Source: Nonomuraea helvata (GTDB lineage Bacteria; Actinomycetota; Actinomycetes; Streptosporangiales; Streptosporangiaceae). From it: a DNA stretch of 64,000 bases. A program made the position numbers and the translations under genes. The stretch is from assembly GCF_039535785.1 (NCBI RefSeq), contig NZ_BAAAXV010000009.1, forward strand, positions 2,728,001 through 2,792,000. The letters run 5' to 3'. This document shows positions 53,730-61,229 of the stretch, piece by piece. Numbering within the stretch: the first letter of the stretch is position 1; each line of letters begins with the position of its first letter. The notes below the pieces were generated by a model. It was not told where the DNA came from and did not search any database. It saw only the letters and a list, made by a program, of their open reading frames with translations.

Positions 53730-54699
53730 CCGTAAGCTCCCTCAACGTGGCCACGATCGTGGCGCGGGCCAGCCCGACCTTGAACGCGTTGCCCGGCCGC
53801 GTGGTCGCGGGCGCCAGCTCGGCCTCGGCCGCCCGGCCGAACGCCTCCTCGGTCGCCGGACCGCCGATCAGGATCCGCTCCGCCTCGCGGGCGCGCCACG
53901 GCTTGGTCGCGACGCCGCCCAGCGCCAGCCGGGCCGCCGTCACGGTCCCGTCCCGCACGTCCAGCGCCGCCGCGACGGAGACCAGGGCGAACGCGTACGA
54001 CGCCCGGTCGCGCACCTTCCGGTAACGGGAGTTGGCCGCGACCGGGGCGGGCGGCAGCTCGACCGCCGTGACCAGCTCGTCCGCGGCCAGCGCGGTCTCG
54101 ACCTGGGGTGTGTCGCCGGGCAGCAGGTGGAAGTCCGCCAGCGGGATCCGCCGCGTGCCGCGCACGCTCGCGACCTCGACCGTGGCGTCCAGGGCGGCGA
54201 GCGCCACGCACATGTCGGAGGGATGCGTGGCGATGCAGCTCTCGCTCACGCCCAGGACGGCGTGCCCGCGCGTGAACCCGCTGAGCGCGTCGCAGCCGGC
54301 GCCCGGCTCGCGCTTGTTGCAGGCGTACGCCTGGTCGTAGAAGTAGCGGCAGCGGGTGCGTTGCAGCAGGTTGCCGCCCACGGTGGCCATGTTGCGCAGC
54401 TGCGGCGAGGCTCCGGCGAGTAGCGCCTGCGACAGGACCGGGTAGGCGGCGCGGATGCGGCGGTCGGCGGCCAGGGCGCTGTTACGCACCAGCGCGCCGA
54501 TCCGCAGCCCGCCGCCGGGCAGCTCGTCCACCTCGTCGAGCGGCAGCCCGGTGATGTCGACCACCGTCTCGGGGTGTTCGATGCCCTCGCGCATGAGGTC
54601 GACCAGGTTGGTGCCGCCGCCCAGGAACTTCGTGCCGGGGCCGACGGCTGCCACGGCCTCGGCGACGTCGAGCGGCTTCACGTACGCGAACGGCTTCAT
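53722..54699 (-). CDS. FAD/[4Fe-4S] subunit of PaoB-like oxidoreductase
   Basis: A 325-residue flavin-binding subunit of the CO/xanthine dehydrogenase M family. The FAD phosphate motif is KFLGGGTNLVDLM and the second is ATVGGNLLQRTRC. A four-cysteine cluster (RCRYFYDQAYACNK then GAGCDAL plus SESC) matches the extra [4Fe-4S] cluster described for the E. coli periplasmic aldehyde oxidoreductase. The ATG at 54699 overlaps the 2Fe-2S subunit stop by 4 bases. Confidence 0.93.
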   Translation of the reverse strand: MKPFAYVKPLDVAEAVAAVGPGTKFLGGGTNLVDLMREGIEHPETVVDITGLPLDEVDELPGGGLRIGALVRNSALAADRRIRAAYPVLSQALLAGASPQLRNMATVGGNLLQRTRCRYFYDQAYACNKREPGAGCDALSGFTRGHAVLGVSESCIATHPSDMCVALAALDATVEVASVRGTRRIPLADFHLLPGDTPQVETALAADELVTAVELPPAPVAANSRYRKVRDRASYAFALVSVAAALDVRDGTVTAARLALGGVATKPWRAREAERILIGGPATEEAFGRAAEAELAPATTRPGNAFKVGLARATIVATLRELTDE

Positions 54700-55208
54700 G
54701 GCGCCTCCTGCGCGGCGACGTCCTTGATGGCGTCGAGGATGCCGTTGTAGGCGCCGCAGCGGCACAGGTTGCCGCTCATGCGCTCTCTGATCTCGTCGTC
54801 GGTCAGGTGCGTGCCCCCTTGGCGCGGGGTGACGGAACTGGGCATGCCCGCGGCGTGCTCGGCCAGCATGGCGACGGCCGAGCAGATCTGGCCCGAGGTG
54901 CAGTAACCGCACTGGAGCCCGTCATGGCGCACGAACGCCTGCTGCATCGGGTGGGTGTCCGCGCTGTCCTTGGCGATCCCCTCGATCGTGGTGATCTCCT
55001 TGTCCGCGTACTGCATGGCCAGGGCCAGGCAGGCGTTGATCCGCACGCCGTCCGCGAGGACCGTGCAGGCGCCGCACGCGCCCTGGTCGCAGCCCTTCTT
55101 CGGGCCGGTCAGCCCCAGGTGGTCGCGCAGGGCGTCGAGCAGGCTCACCCACGGCTCGATGTCGAGCGACTCGACCACGCCGTTCACCCGCATCCGTATC
55201 TGGGTCAC
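54696..55208 (-). CDS. [2Fe-2S] subunit of PaoA-like oxidoreductase
   Basis: A 170-residue iron-sulfur subunit. The plant-ferredoxin-type cluster is GCDQGACGACTV and the second all-alpha cluster is QCGYCTSGQ with NLCRCGAYNGI. It passes electrons from the molybdenum site toward FAD. The E. coli counterpart carries a Tat signal; this one begins MTQIRMRVNG with no signal, so the complex is cytoplasmic here. GTG start at 55208 with GGGGG upstream; first gene of the operon, divergent from a TetR gene. Confidence 0.94.
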   Translation of the reverse strand: MTQIRMRVNGVVESLDIEPWVSLLDALRDHLGLTGPKKGCDQGACGACTVLADGVRINACLALAMQYADKEITTIEGIAKDSADTHPMQQAFVRHDGLQCGYCTSGQICSAVAMLAEHAAGMPSSVTPRQGGTHLTDDEIRERMSGNLCRCGAYNGILDAIKDVAAQEAP

Positions 55209-55242
55209 TCTTTCCCCCTCTGTCCGGAGTCCTGACGCTAAC

Positions 55243-55276
55243 AGAACGGTGTTTCCTTAACAAGAGAACGGTGTTC
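55243..55276. promoter_or_regulatory. Paired TetR sites between paoA-like and tetR genes
   Basis: Two direct copies of AGAACGGTGTT (55243-55253 and 55265-55275) lie exactly 22 bases apart, about two helical turns. Each is itself a GAAC-ggt-GTT(C) near-palindrome. The spacing suits cooperative dimers on one DNA face, covering both divergent promoters. Confidence 0.6.
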
Positions 55277-55294
55277 TTTAAAGATGGGGTAGCT

Positions 55295-55954
55295 ATGCTG
55301 GGGCGCGACATGACGCGGGCATTCCTCCGGGCCAGGCGGCCGGAGCACAAGCAGCAGCGGCGCGAGGCGATCCTCGCGGCCGCTCGTGAGCTCGCCGTCG
55401 CCTCCGGGGTGCGCAACGTCAGCCTGGGTGCGGTCGCGGAGGCCGTCGGGCTGGCAAAGTCCAACATCGTGCGATATTTCGGTACTCGCGAGGAGATCTT
55501 CCTCATCCTGGCCGCCGAGGAATGGCGCCAGTGGGCGGCGGCCGTCACCGCCCGGCTCGAGGTCTCCGGCGACGTCCCGGTGATCCTCGCGGAGACGCTC
55601 GCGGACCGGCCGCTCTTCTGCGACCTCCTCGGCCACACCGCGACCACCCTGGAACAGAACGTGTCCGTCGAGGCGGCCCGTGCGTTCAAGCGCGCCATCC
55701 TGGCCGTCGTCGCCGATCTGGGCGAGCAGGTCGTCCGGGTCACGGGCCTTCGCGACGGGGAGGGCGTGGACCTGGTCGGCGCCGCCGGCGCCCTGGCCGG
55801 TGCCCTCTATCCGATGTCGAACCCCTCGCCGGCACTCGCCGAGCTGTACGCCCAGGAGCCCGACCTCGCCGCGGCCTGCCCCGACTTCCTCTCCACCCTC
55901 GTCCGCGCGCTCAAGGCGTTCCTCGCCGGGCTGCCCACGCTCAGGGAGGACTGA
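55295..55954 (+). CDS. TetR-family transcriptional regulator
   Basis: A 219-residue regulator with helix-turn-helix VSLGAVAEAVGLAKSNIVRYFG at about residues 42-63. It probably represses the divergent molybdenum oxidoreductase operon, perhaps with an aldehyde or acid as inducer. The ATG at 55295 has GGGG upstream; an earlier in-frame GTG (55271) lies inside the operator and is unlikely. It is the last intact gene before a scarred region. Confidence 0.88.
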   Translation: MLGRDMTRAFLRARRPEHKQQRREAILAAARELAVASGVRNVSLGAVAEAVGLAKSNIVRYFGTREEIFLILAAEEWRQWAAAVTARLEVSGDVPVILAETLADRPLFCDLLGHTATTLEQNVSVEAARAFKRAILAVVADLGEQVVRVTGLRDGEGVDLVGAAGALAGALYPMSNPSPALAELYAQEPDLAAACPDFLSTLVRALKAFLAGLPTLRED

Positions 55955-55972
55955 GCTCCGGGAGCAGCCGTC

Positions 55973-56046
55973 TGTCGGTTGGTGTGCTGTGAACTGTCGG
56001 TGCCTGATGTCACAGATGTCGGTTCAACGAGCTGTGAAATGTCGGT
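55973..56046. repeat. Four TGTCGGT units at about 22-bp period
   Basis: TGTCGGT begins at 55973, 55995, 56017 and 56040 (spacings 22, 22, 23). Units 1 and 3 share a GCTGTGAA tail and units 2 and 4 share TGTCGGTGC, so a roughly 44-bp element is duplicated. It adjoins two broken genes and may be the trace of a mobile element end. Confidence 0.75.
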
Positions 56047-56050
56047 GCAG

Positions 56051-56164
56051 CCGGTGCCCGCATGGTCGCGCAACCTCAACGCCAGAGCCGTACGGCGACC
56101 CAAGCTGCACAGCACCGACACCGGACTGGCCGCGCTGCCGATCAGCGTGCTATGGGACCGTTAG
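56051..56164 (+). pseudogene. Fragment resembling a DUF4143 ATPase
   Basis: In one frame this stretch reads PVPAWSRNLNARAVRRPK followed by LHSTDTGLAA, then a few unrelated residues and a stop. The AWSxNL...RRPKLHxTDTGLAAH pattern is, from memory, the conserved region of AAA ATPases with a C-terminal DUF4143 domain, normally about 400 residues. Only 25-30 residues remain and nothing upstream continues the frame, so this is a remnant. It immediately follows the 22-bp-period repeats, consistent with insertion or deletion of foreign DNA. Confidence 0.55.
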
Positions 56165-56233
56165 GGGCCGTGGCCTCATTCGCCATGGCCCGATCTGACA
56201 GCAATCTTGGAGAGGTGCTCTTATCGTGAGGGG

Positions 56234-56672
56234 ATGGTGACGGTCGGCGTCGATCTCGCCGCCGAGGCGGTGCGGACCGCGGTGGCCTGGCTCGACTGGT
56301 CGGACGGCCGTGCCCGGCTCGTCAGGGTGGTGGTCGCGGCGGACGACGCGCTGATCGTCGAGGCGGTGATGGGCGCCGGCAGGGCGGGGGCTGCCGTACC
56401 GGGGCTACAAGCGCGCCGCCAACCTCGCCGAGCTGGGCCGGCTCGTGGACCGGCTGCTGGAGGCGGCGCCCTGGCTGGAGCTCGGCGAGTACGAGCCCCT
56501 CTGCCGGGCCTCCGACGACGCCACCGACGCCGTCGTGTCCGCACTCGCCGCACGTGCAGCGGCTCTCGGCCTGGTGACCGTACCGACGGAGGAGCAGGCA
56601 GGCGTGGCGGCCACGGAGGGCTGGATCGCCCTGCCCACCACACCCCTGGACCGCCTCGTTACAGACGCCTGA
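56234..56672 (+). pseudogene. DUF429 gene with internal deletion and frameshift
   Basis: The N-terminal part (56234-about 56388) encodes VTVGVDLAAEAVRTAVAWL and more, the start of DUF429 proteins. From 56391 the family's C-terminal part (LPYRGYKRAANLAEL... to ...LPTTPLDRL) continues in another frame. The central half of the domain, with its conserved acidic and GWP-type motifs, is missing. An intact member has about 230-250 residues. The junction lies in a G-rich run. The product, if any, would not function. Confidence 0.8.
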
Positions 56673-56704
56673 ACATTCGTATATTTCTTGTCATCTCATG
56701 AAAC

Positions 56705-57628
56705 ATGGGATTTCGTACGGCTCTCGGGACACTTTTCCTCCTGACCTCCGGAACGCTGTTCGCACAGCCTGCGGCGGCTGCCACGCCGGCCACGATCGCG
56801 TACGCGCAGCGAACACAGGCCTGGGAGCTGGTGCTGACCAACGGAGACGTGGTGCAGGTGCCGGAGGCGCTCGCCGTGGCGCCTGATGACGCGGCCAATG
56901 CGGGGTCGCGCGCGCCGTTCCTGGTCAGCGGAGATGGGCGGCATTTCTTTTATTTCAGGAAATCGGATGGGCTCTTCGTCGAGCGGACCCTGAACGGCAA
57001 GGAAAGGATCGTGTCGCGGGAGCTCACGACGGACTCGATCTACGAGGAGTGGCCGTGGGTGTCGTACGACGGCAGTTACGTGGTCACGGAGACCTCGGCG
57101 CCGGGGGTGGGGATCTTCGCGGACCTGCGGAAAGGCAAGGTGCTGCCGAGTCCGGGGAAGACGGACTCGTGGAATTTCGTGGGGTTCAGCCCGGACGGCA
57201 AGCGGTTGCTGCTGGCAGGGGACCGGCTGATGGTGTTCGACCGGGGGCTGCGCGCCCGGACGCGGCTGAAGACGCGGCTGGGTCCGGTCGCGCTGGCGAA
57301 TGACCACGTCACGGCGGCGGTGCTCGCCGGCACGGCCAAGCACCGCAAGCTGCGCCTGCTCAACCTGCGTACCGGCCGCGCGAGCAGCACGGTGACCGTG
57401 CGGTTGCCGCGCGGCCAGTACGTCGACGACCTCGACTTCAACCGGGCAGGACACGTGATCGTCCGGTCGAGGACGAGGACGGGGGTGGCGGTCTACCGGG
57501 TCTCGAAGGCGACCGGCAAGGCGACGCTGCTGCGGACGATTGCCAGGCCTGATGCGAAGGTCTGGGTGCTCCCGGGGGACGGCACGTACGAGGTGTGGAC
57601 GGAAAGGAAAGGCAAGACGCCTCAGTAA
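56705..57628 (+). CDS. Secreted beta-propeller-like protein
   Basis: A 307-residue exported protein: signal peptide 1-25 (ending PAAAATP). The rest has repeated four-stranded blade signatures such as VSGDGRHFFYF, VSYDGSYVVTE and GFSPDGKRLLLAGD, typical of TolB/WD40-like propellers. Aspartate-glycine turns are conserved but no catalytic motif appears. It may bind a ligand or polymer in the envelope. No ribosome-binding site is visible before the ATG at 56705. It ends at a bidirectional hairpin. Confidence 0.75.
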   Translation: MGFRTALGTLFLLTSGTLFAQPAAAATPATIAYAQRTQAWELVLTNGDVVQVPEALAVAPDDAANAGSRAPFLVSGDGRHFFYFRKSDGLFVERTLNGKERIVSRELTTDSIYEEWPWVSYDGSYVVTETSAPGVGIFADLRKGKVLPSPGKTDSWNFVGFSPDGKRLLLAGDRLMVFDRGLRARTRLKTRLGPVALANDHVTAAVLAGTAKHRKLRLLNLRTGRASSTVTVRLPRGQYVDDLDFNRAGHVIVRSRTRTGVAVYRVSKATGKATLLRTIARPDAKVWVLPGDGTYEVWTERKGKTPQ

Positions 57629-57634
57629 TGAGGC

Positions 57635-57674
57635 TGCGACGGCGGCCGGTACCTGCGGAACAGCCGCCATCGCA
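57635..57674. terminator. Bidirectional hairpin terminator
   Basis: TGCGACGGCGGC (57635-57646) and GCCGCCATCGCA (57663-57674) pair at 11 of 12 positions with a 16-base loop between convergent genes. Confidence 0.6.
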
Positions 57675-57684
57675 ATCGCCTCTG

Positions 57685-58584
57685 TCAGCCGGTGAGCCCG
57701 TCGTACCACTGAGGAGTGGCGACCTTTCGCGAGTCGGGCATGGGGCCGGCACCGGGGCCCGGGGTGACGTAGATGTCGACGGTGTCGGAGCTGTGAAAGC
57801 GGGTGCCGCTGACGATCCAGTCGTCCTTGATCCGACCGGCGGAGACGGTCTCGTCGAAGAATCCGGTCTGGCCATCGCTTTCCTTCGTGACCCACAGCAG
57901 GCGATAGACGACCTTCAGCCCCCGCCGCCGCAACTCGGCCCGCACGGCGGCAACACTCTTGCCGTGTGTGGTGTAACCACTCAGGGCTTCTTCCCCAAGA
58001 GGATCGTAGGCGGCGTCCTCCGCATACGGCTCCCCAGGCTTGGCGGGGCGGCCGACGCCGAACACGACCAGCTGGGACAGGTGGGCGGGTAGCCAGACCT
58101 TGCCGCAGAACGCCGACGCGCACGGCTCGATGCTCTGCACCCCCACGCTTCCCGGCCCCTTGAAGCCTTCGGGAACGATCGGGCCGAGCAGCTTGCCCAC
58201 GTCACCGGGGGCCACCGGGACGACCTTCACCCGGACGTTCAGCCCGACCGCGCGGAACGCCTCCTCGAACCGCTGGTGATCGGCGGCGGGATCGGTGATG
58301 GTGACGCTGAAATAGTCGTCGGCCTTGGAGATGGAGACAGCCGCGTTGGCGTATTGGATGACCGGGCTGCCGCCCGGCAGGCCGACGCCGATCGCCACGG
58401 CCGCGGCCACGGCGGTGACCGCCGAGATCAGGATGGGCAGGCGGGCGCGGCGCAGGATCCCTGCTCGGCGGCGCGCGGGCGGGCTCTCCATGATCGCGGT
58501 ACGCAGTGCGCGGGCCGCCGGTCCCGGCGCGGTCGGGTGCGGCGCGAGGTCGATGGCCTTCACCAGCTTGTCGATGTCGTTCAT
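57685..58584 (-). CDS. Membrane protein, probable anti-sigma factor
   Basis: A 299-residue protein with a cytoplasmic N-terminal segment of about 45 residues, one transmembrane helix (LPILISAVTAVAAAVAIGV) and a large external domain with two cysteines (PCASAFCG). Its ATG overlaps the stop of a sigma-factor gene by 4 bases, the usual arrangement for a cognate anti-sigma factor. It lacks a zinc HxxxCxxC motif. It is otherwise similar to actinobacterial proteins coupled to ECF-like sigma genes. Regulation of the sigma factor by an extracytoplasmic signal is inferred. Confidence 0.75.
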   Translation of the reverse strand: MNDIDKLVKAIDLAPHPTAPGPAARALRTAIMESPPARRRAGILRRARLPILISAVTAVAAAVAIGVGLPGGSPVIQYANAAVSISKADDYFSVTITDPAADHQRFEEAFRAVGLNVRVKVVPVAPGDVGKLLGPIVPEGFKGPGSVGVQSIEPCASAFCGKVWLPAHLSQLVVFGVGRPAKPGEPYAEDAAYDPLGEEALSGYTTHGKSVAAVRAELRRRGLKVVYRLLWVTKESDGQTGFFDETVSAGRIKDDWIVSGTRFHSSDTVDIYVTPGPGAGPMPDSRKVATPQWYDGLTG

Positions 58585-59093
58585 GATTCCCCCATCGCGA
58601 TCCTCGACGACGGCCGCCGCTCCAGCAGCGTCGCCAGCCTCTTGCGGGCACGGTGCAGGCGGGTTCGCGCGGCGATCGCCGTACAGCCCACCACCTCCGC
58701 GATCTCCTCGCTGGTCAGCTCCTCCCAGCAGGCCAGCGCCAGCACCTCGCGATCTCGCTCGGGTAATTCGTCGAAGGCGGCTCGCACATGCTCCAGATCG
58801 ACCGGCGTCACCGGCCGGGCGGCGGCCAGCTCGTCATGGAGCCGGTCGACGAGCACCGCTCTGCGCGTCGCCCCGCGCCGTTGGTTGGCCAGCACGCGGC
58901 GGGCCACGCCGTACAGCCACAGCAGCGTCCTGTCACCCTCGGGAACGTCACCGATGCGGCGCCAGGCGGTGAGGAACGTCTCGGAGATGATGTCGGCCGT
59001 GTCGTCGGGGGAGCCGGTACGGCGGGCGGCGTACTGATGGACCGCCGGGTAATAGGCGTCATAGATCGCCTCGAAGCGATCTCGCTGGGTCAC
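58581..59093 (-). CDS. ECF-type RNA polymerase sigma factor
   Basis: A 170-residue sigma-70 factor with region 2 (FEAIYDAYYPAVHQYAAR ... ETFLTAWRRIGD) and region 4 (LPERDREVLALACWEEL ... EEIAEVVGC). A GTG at 59093 follows GGAG at ideal spacing; the frame extends to 59144, but the hairpin at 59115-59140 makes that unlikely. It overlaps its probable anti-sigma partner by 4 bases, so the pair should be coexpressed. Its regulon is unknown. Confidence 0.88.
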   Translation of the reverse strand: MTQRDRFEAIYDAYYPAVHQYAARRTGSPDDTADIISETFLTAWRRIGDVPEGDRTLLWLYGVARRVLANQRRGATRRAVLVDRLHDELAAARPVTPVDLEHVRAAFDELPERDREVLALACWEELTSEEIAEVVGCTAIAARTRLHRARKRLATLLERRPSSRIAMGES

Positions 59094-59114
59094 GAAGTCT
59101 CCTAGCCGAAGGGT

Positions 59115-59140
59115 GCCGGACACCTGGTTAAGTGTCCGGC
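59115..59140. promoter_or_regulatory. Hairpin/operator upstream of the sigma gene
   Basis: GCCGGACAC (59115-59123) and GTGTCCGGC (59132-59140) pair perfectly around an 8-base loop, 22 bases before the GTG of the sigma gene. It may be an operator or 5'-leader structure; it could also end the oppositely placed reductase-family gene message. Confidence 0.5.
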
Positions 59141-59184
59141 GCACTCCGACGTGTTGCAGCGAGCCGCCCCCCAGCCTGAGGGCG

Positions 59185-59691
59185 TTACTCGCTGTAGTTC
59201 TTTCCGAGGGGCTTGCCGGGGATCGGCTTGGCGACGAGAGCGACGGGGACGAAGAAGAGGATCTGGCTGATCGTCACGGTGAGCGTCCAGAGCGCCTTCT
59301 CGTCGTAGTGGGCGGAGAGCCTGGCGAACAGCTCGTCGGGGACGCGCTCTCCGGACGGGTTGGGCGTGAGGATGGCCTCCACCAGCTCCAGCGCGACCCG
59401 CTCGGCGTCGGTGAAGTAGGGGGCGTCCCGCCATGACGCCACGGCGATGATGCGCTCGTCCGTTTCGCCGGCCTTGCGGAGGTTACCGGTCTGCCGGACG
59501 GTGTGGTACGTGCTGCCGACGATCTGCCCGGCTCGGAGCTGCACCAGGCCGACGGTGGTCCGCGGGATCGAACCGTTGTGGGTGGCCTTGGCCATGGCTC
59601 CGGCTATTGCCGCCACCTCGGGGAGGAACTGGGCGGGATTGGGCAGACGCGACTGAAACTCGTCCTGCTCGGCGATCGTGGGCGTGGACAT
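59185..59691 (-). CDS. Carboxymuconolactone-decarboxylase-family protein without cysteines
   Basis: A 168-residue CMD/AhpD-like helical protein: LVQLRAGQIVGSTYHTVRQT corresponds to the usual L(R)xSQINGCAYCxxxH helix, but both redox cysteines are replaced and the whole protein has no cysteine. KAGETDERI and TDAERVALELVEA are otherwise typical. Alkylhydroperoxidase activity by the known mechanism is therefore excluded. It is divergent from an ECF41 sigma gene, whose family is linked to CMD-type genes, and carries the same promoter as that gene. The ATG at 59691 is placed by homology. Confidence 0.88.
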   Translation of the reverse strand: MSTPTIAEQDEFQSRLPNPAQFLPEVAAIAGAMAKATHNGSIPRTTVGLVQLRAGQIVGSTYHTVRQTGNLRKAGETDERIIAVASWRDAPYFTDAERVALELVEAILTPNPSGERVPDELFARLSAHYDEKALWTLTVTISQILFFVPVALVAKPIPGKPLGKNYSE

Positions 59692-59736
59692 GGTGAGGTC
59701 TTCCTCTCTTGCCTGCTGGATGCCGTCTCGGAGTCC

Positions 59737-59801
59737 GACGTCACGACCGTGGGAAATGTGAGGTGACGCGCTAGCCTCACACTTCTGCGCGCTGTCTCGT
59801 C
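59737..59801. promoter_or_regulatory. Mirror-image ECF41 promoters
   Basis: Plus strand: CCTCACA (59775-59781), 16 bases, CGTC (59798-59801). Minus strand: CCTCACA (59763-59757), 16 bases, CGTC (59740-59737). The two -35 elements form an inverted repeat with an 11-base centre. The form is close to the ECF41 consensus I recall (TGTCACA then CGTC), implying that the sigma factor drives itself and the divergent CMD gene. Confidence 0.8.
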
Positions 59802-59844
59802 GAGCGGATGACGGCAGATGCGACGAAGGAAAGTCGGCGACACC

Positions 59845-60789
59845 ATGACCACCCCCACCGAGCCGGGACACGCCCCGGCCGATCAGAGCCTGAGCGCGAT
59901 CATGAGCGAGCGGCGCCATCTGATCAATCTGGCCTATCGCATGCTCGGCTCCCTGGCCGATGCCGAGGACGTCGTCCAGGAGACGTACACGCGCTGGTAC
60001 GCCATGTCCGGGCAGCAGCAGGAGGCCATCGAATCGCCGGGCGCCTGGCTGACGAAGGTCGCCAGTCGCATCTGCCTCGACCTGCTCGGCTCGGCACGGG
60101 CCCGGCGGGAGCGCTATGTGGGCGAGTGGATCCCCGAGCCGCTGCCCGAGCGTACGGACTGGATCAGCGTACGGCCCGGCGCGGACCCGGCCGACCGGAT
60201 CACCCTCGACGAGTCGGTCAACATGGCCTTCCTCGTCGTGCTCGAGTCGATGACCCCGGCCGAGCGCGTCGCGTTCATCCTGCACGACGTCTTCCGCTAC
60301 TCCTTCCCCGAGGTGGCCGACATCGTCGGCCGTTCGCCGGAGGCATGTCGCCAACTCGCCACCTCGGCCCGGCGGCGCATCCGCGCCTCGCAGGCTCCCG
60401 CTGCTCCCGTGGCCCAGCAGGCCGGCATCGTCAGCAAGTTCAAGCAGGCGTGGGAGGCCAAGGACATCCAGGCCCTCATGGCCCTCCTCGACCCCGACGC
60501 CACGGTGATCGCCGACGGCGGTGGCCTGGTCAGCGCCGTACTCCGCCCGATCATCGGCGGCGAGCGGATCGCCCGGTACGCCCTGAATCTCGCCGGCAGG
60601 ACACCCGACGCGGCGCTTCTGGAGCGTACGGTCAACGGTCAGCCCGGTCTGGTGCTGCAGCAGGACGGCGTGACCGTGGCGGTGATCGCGTTCGAGGTCG
60701 TGGGCGACCAGATCACGCACATGTGGGCGGTGCGCAACCCTGAGAAGCTCCGGCCGTGGACCGTGGACGCGCAGGGCGGCGCACTGTGA
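59845..60789 (+). CDS. ECF41 sigma factor with SnoaL-like C-terminal domain
   Basis: A 314-residue sigma factor of the SigJ/ECF41 type. Region 2 (LINLAYRMLGSLADAEDVVQETYTRWY, broken here by its own turns) and region 4 are joined by the diagnostic WIPEPLP linker near residue 95. The C-terminal SnoaL-like domain has ADGGG near residue 223 and ends with RNPEKL near 298. In ECF41 factors this domain modulates activity in place of an anti-sigma factor. The start is placed at 59845; an in-frame ATG at 59818 is an alternative. It overlaps the downstream membrane gene (GTGA). Confidence 0.92.
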   Translation: MTTPTEPGHAPADQSLSAIMSERRHLINLAYRMLGSLADAEDVVQETYTRWYAMSGQQQEAIESPGAWLTKVASRICLDLLGSARARRERYVGEWIPEPLPERTDWISVRPGADPADRITLDESVNMAFLVVLESMTPAERVAFILHDVFRYSFPEVADIVGRSPEACRQLATSARRRIRASQAPAAPVAQQAGIVSKFKQAWEAKDIQALMALLDPDATVIADGGGLVSAVLRPIIGGERIARYALNLAGRTPDAALLERTVNGQPGLVLQQDGVTVAVIAFEVVGDQITHMWAVRNPEKLRPWTVDAQGGAL

Positions 60790-61145
60790 GATCACCCGTG
60801 TTCCTGCGTATCGCGATCATCCTGCAGACCCTGACTCTCTTCGCCGCGCCGATCACCGCCGGCTTGTTGCTCACCGTGCCCAGCGGGCGGACGTTGCACA
60901 GTGCTTCGGCGTACAGCGTGTTCACCGTGACGCTGCTGCACCTGATCATCGCGATCCTGATGTGGCGGCCCGGCGGCGGCTCGCCCCGGCCCATCCTGTA
61001 CGCGGCCGTGCTCTTCGGTCTCACGCTGGCGCAGATAGCGCTGGGCATCGCAGGGGTGAAGACCCTGCACGTCCCCTTGGGCACGCTGCTGTTCGGGCTG
61101 AGCCTCGTTCAACTGAGCCAGGTGGTGGTGGGCCGCCGCACCTGA
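60786..61145 (+). CDS. Small four-helix membrane protein coupled to ECF41
   Basis: A 119-residue protein with four transmembrane helices (about residues 5-28, 38-60, 70-92, 95-115) and hardly any soluble part. The GTG at 60786 overlaps the sigma stop, so expression follows the ECF41 gene. Histidines near helix 2 (TLLHLI) and helix 4 (LHVPLG) could in principle bind haem or metal, but that is weak. I do not recognise the family. Confidence 0.78.
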   Translation: MRSPVFLRIAIILQTLTLFAAPITAGLLLTVPSGRTLHSASAYSVFTVTLLHLIIAILMWRPGGGSPRPILYAAVLFGLTLAQIALGIAGVKTLHVPLGTLLFGLSLVQLSQVVVGRRT

Positions 61146-61180
61146 GTACCCCGAAATTTGGGCATTTACGAGGCCCGGTT

Positions 61181-61209
61181 TATTTGTTAAGAAGGTTTAT
61201 TAACAAATA
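61181..61209. promoter_or_regulatory. Perfect 10-bp inverted repeat upstream of the GH2 gene
   Basis: TATTTGTTAA (61181-61190) and TTAACAAATA (61200-61209) are perfectly complementary with a 9-base spacer (gaaggttta). They lie 20 bases before the GTG of an extracellular glycosidase gene. The AT-rich arms stand out, and the form resembles operators seen before actinobacterial chitin/cellulose-type hydrolase genes, perhaps of ROK or GntR regulators. Confidence 0.7.
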
Positions 61210-61229
61210 GATCGGCCTTGGGAGGCCTC

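Noticed and set aside
55973..56046. CRISPR array
   Set aside because: Only 7-9 bases are conserved per 22-bp unit, there are no spacers of regular size and no cas genes.
56051..56164. A functional small protein in the DUF4143-like fragment
   Set aside because: Only about 25-30 residues match, upstream sequence is repeats, and no ribosome-binding site is present.
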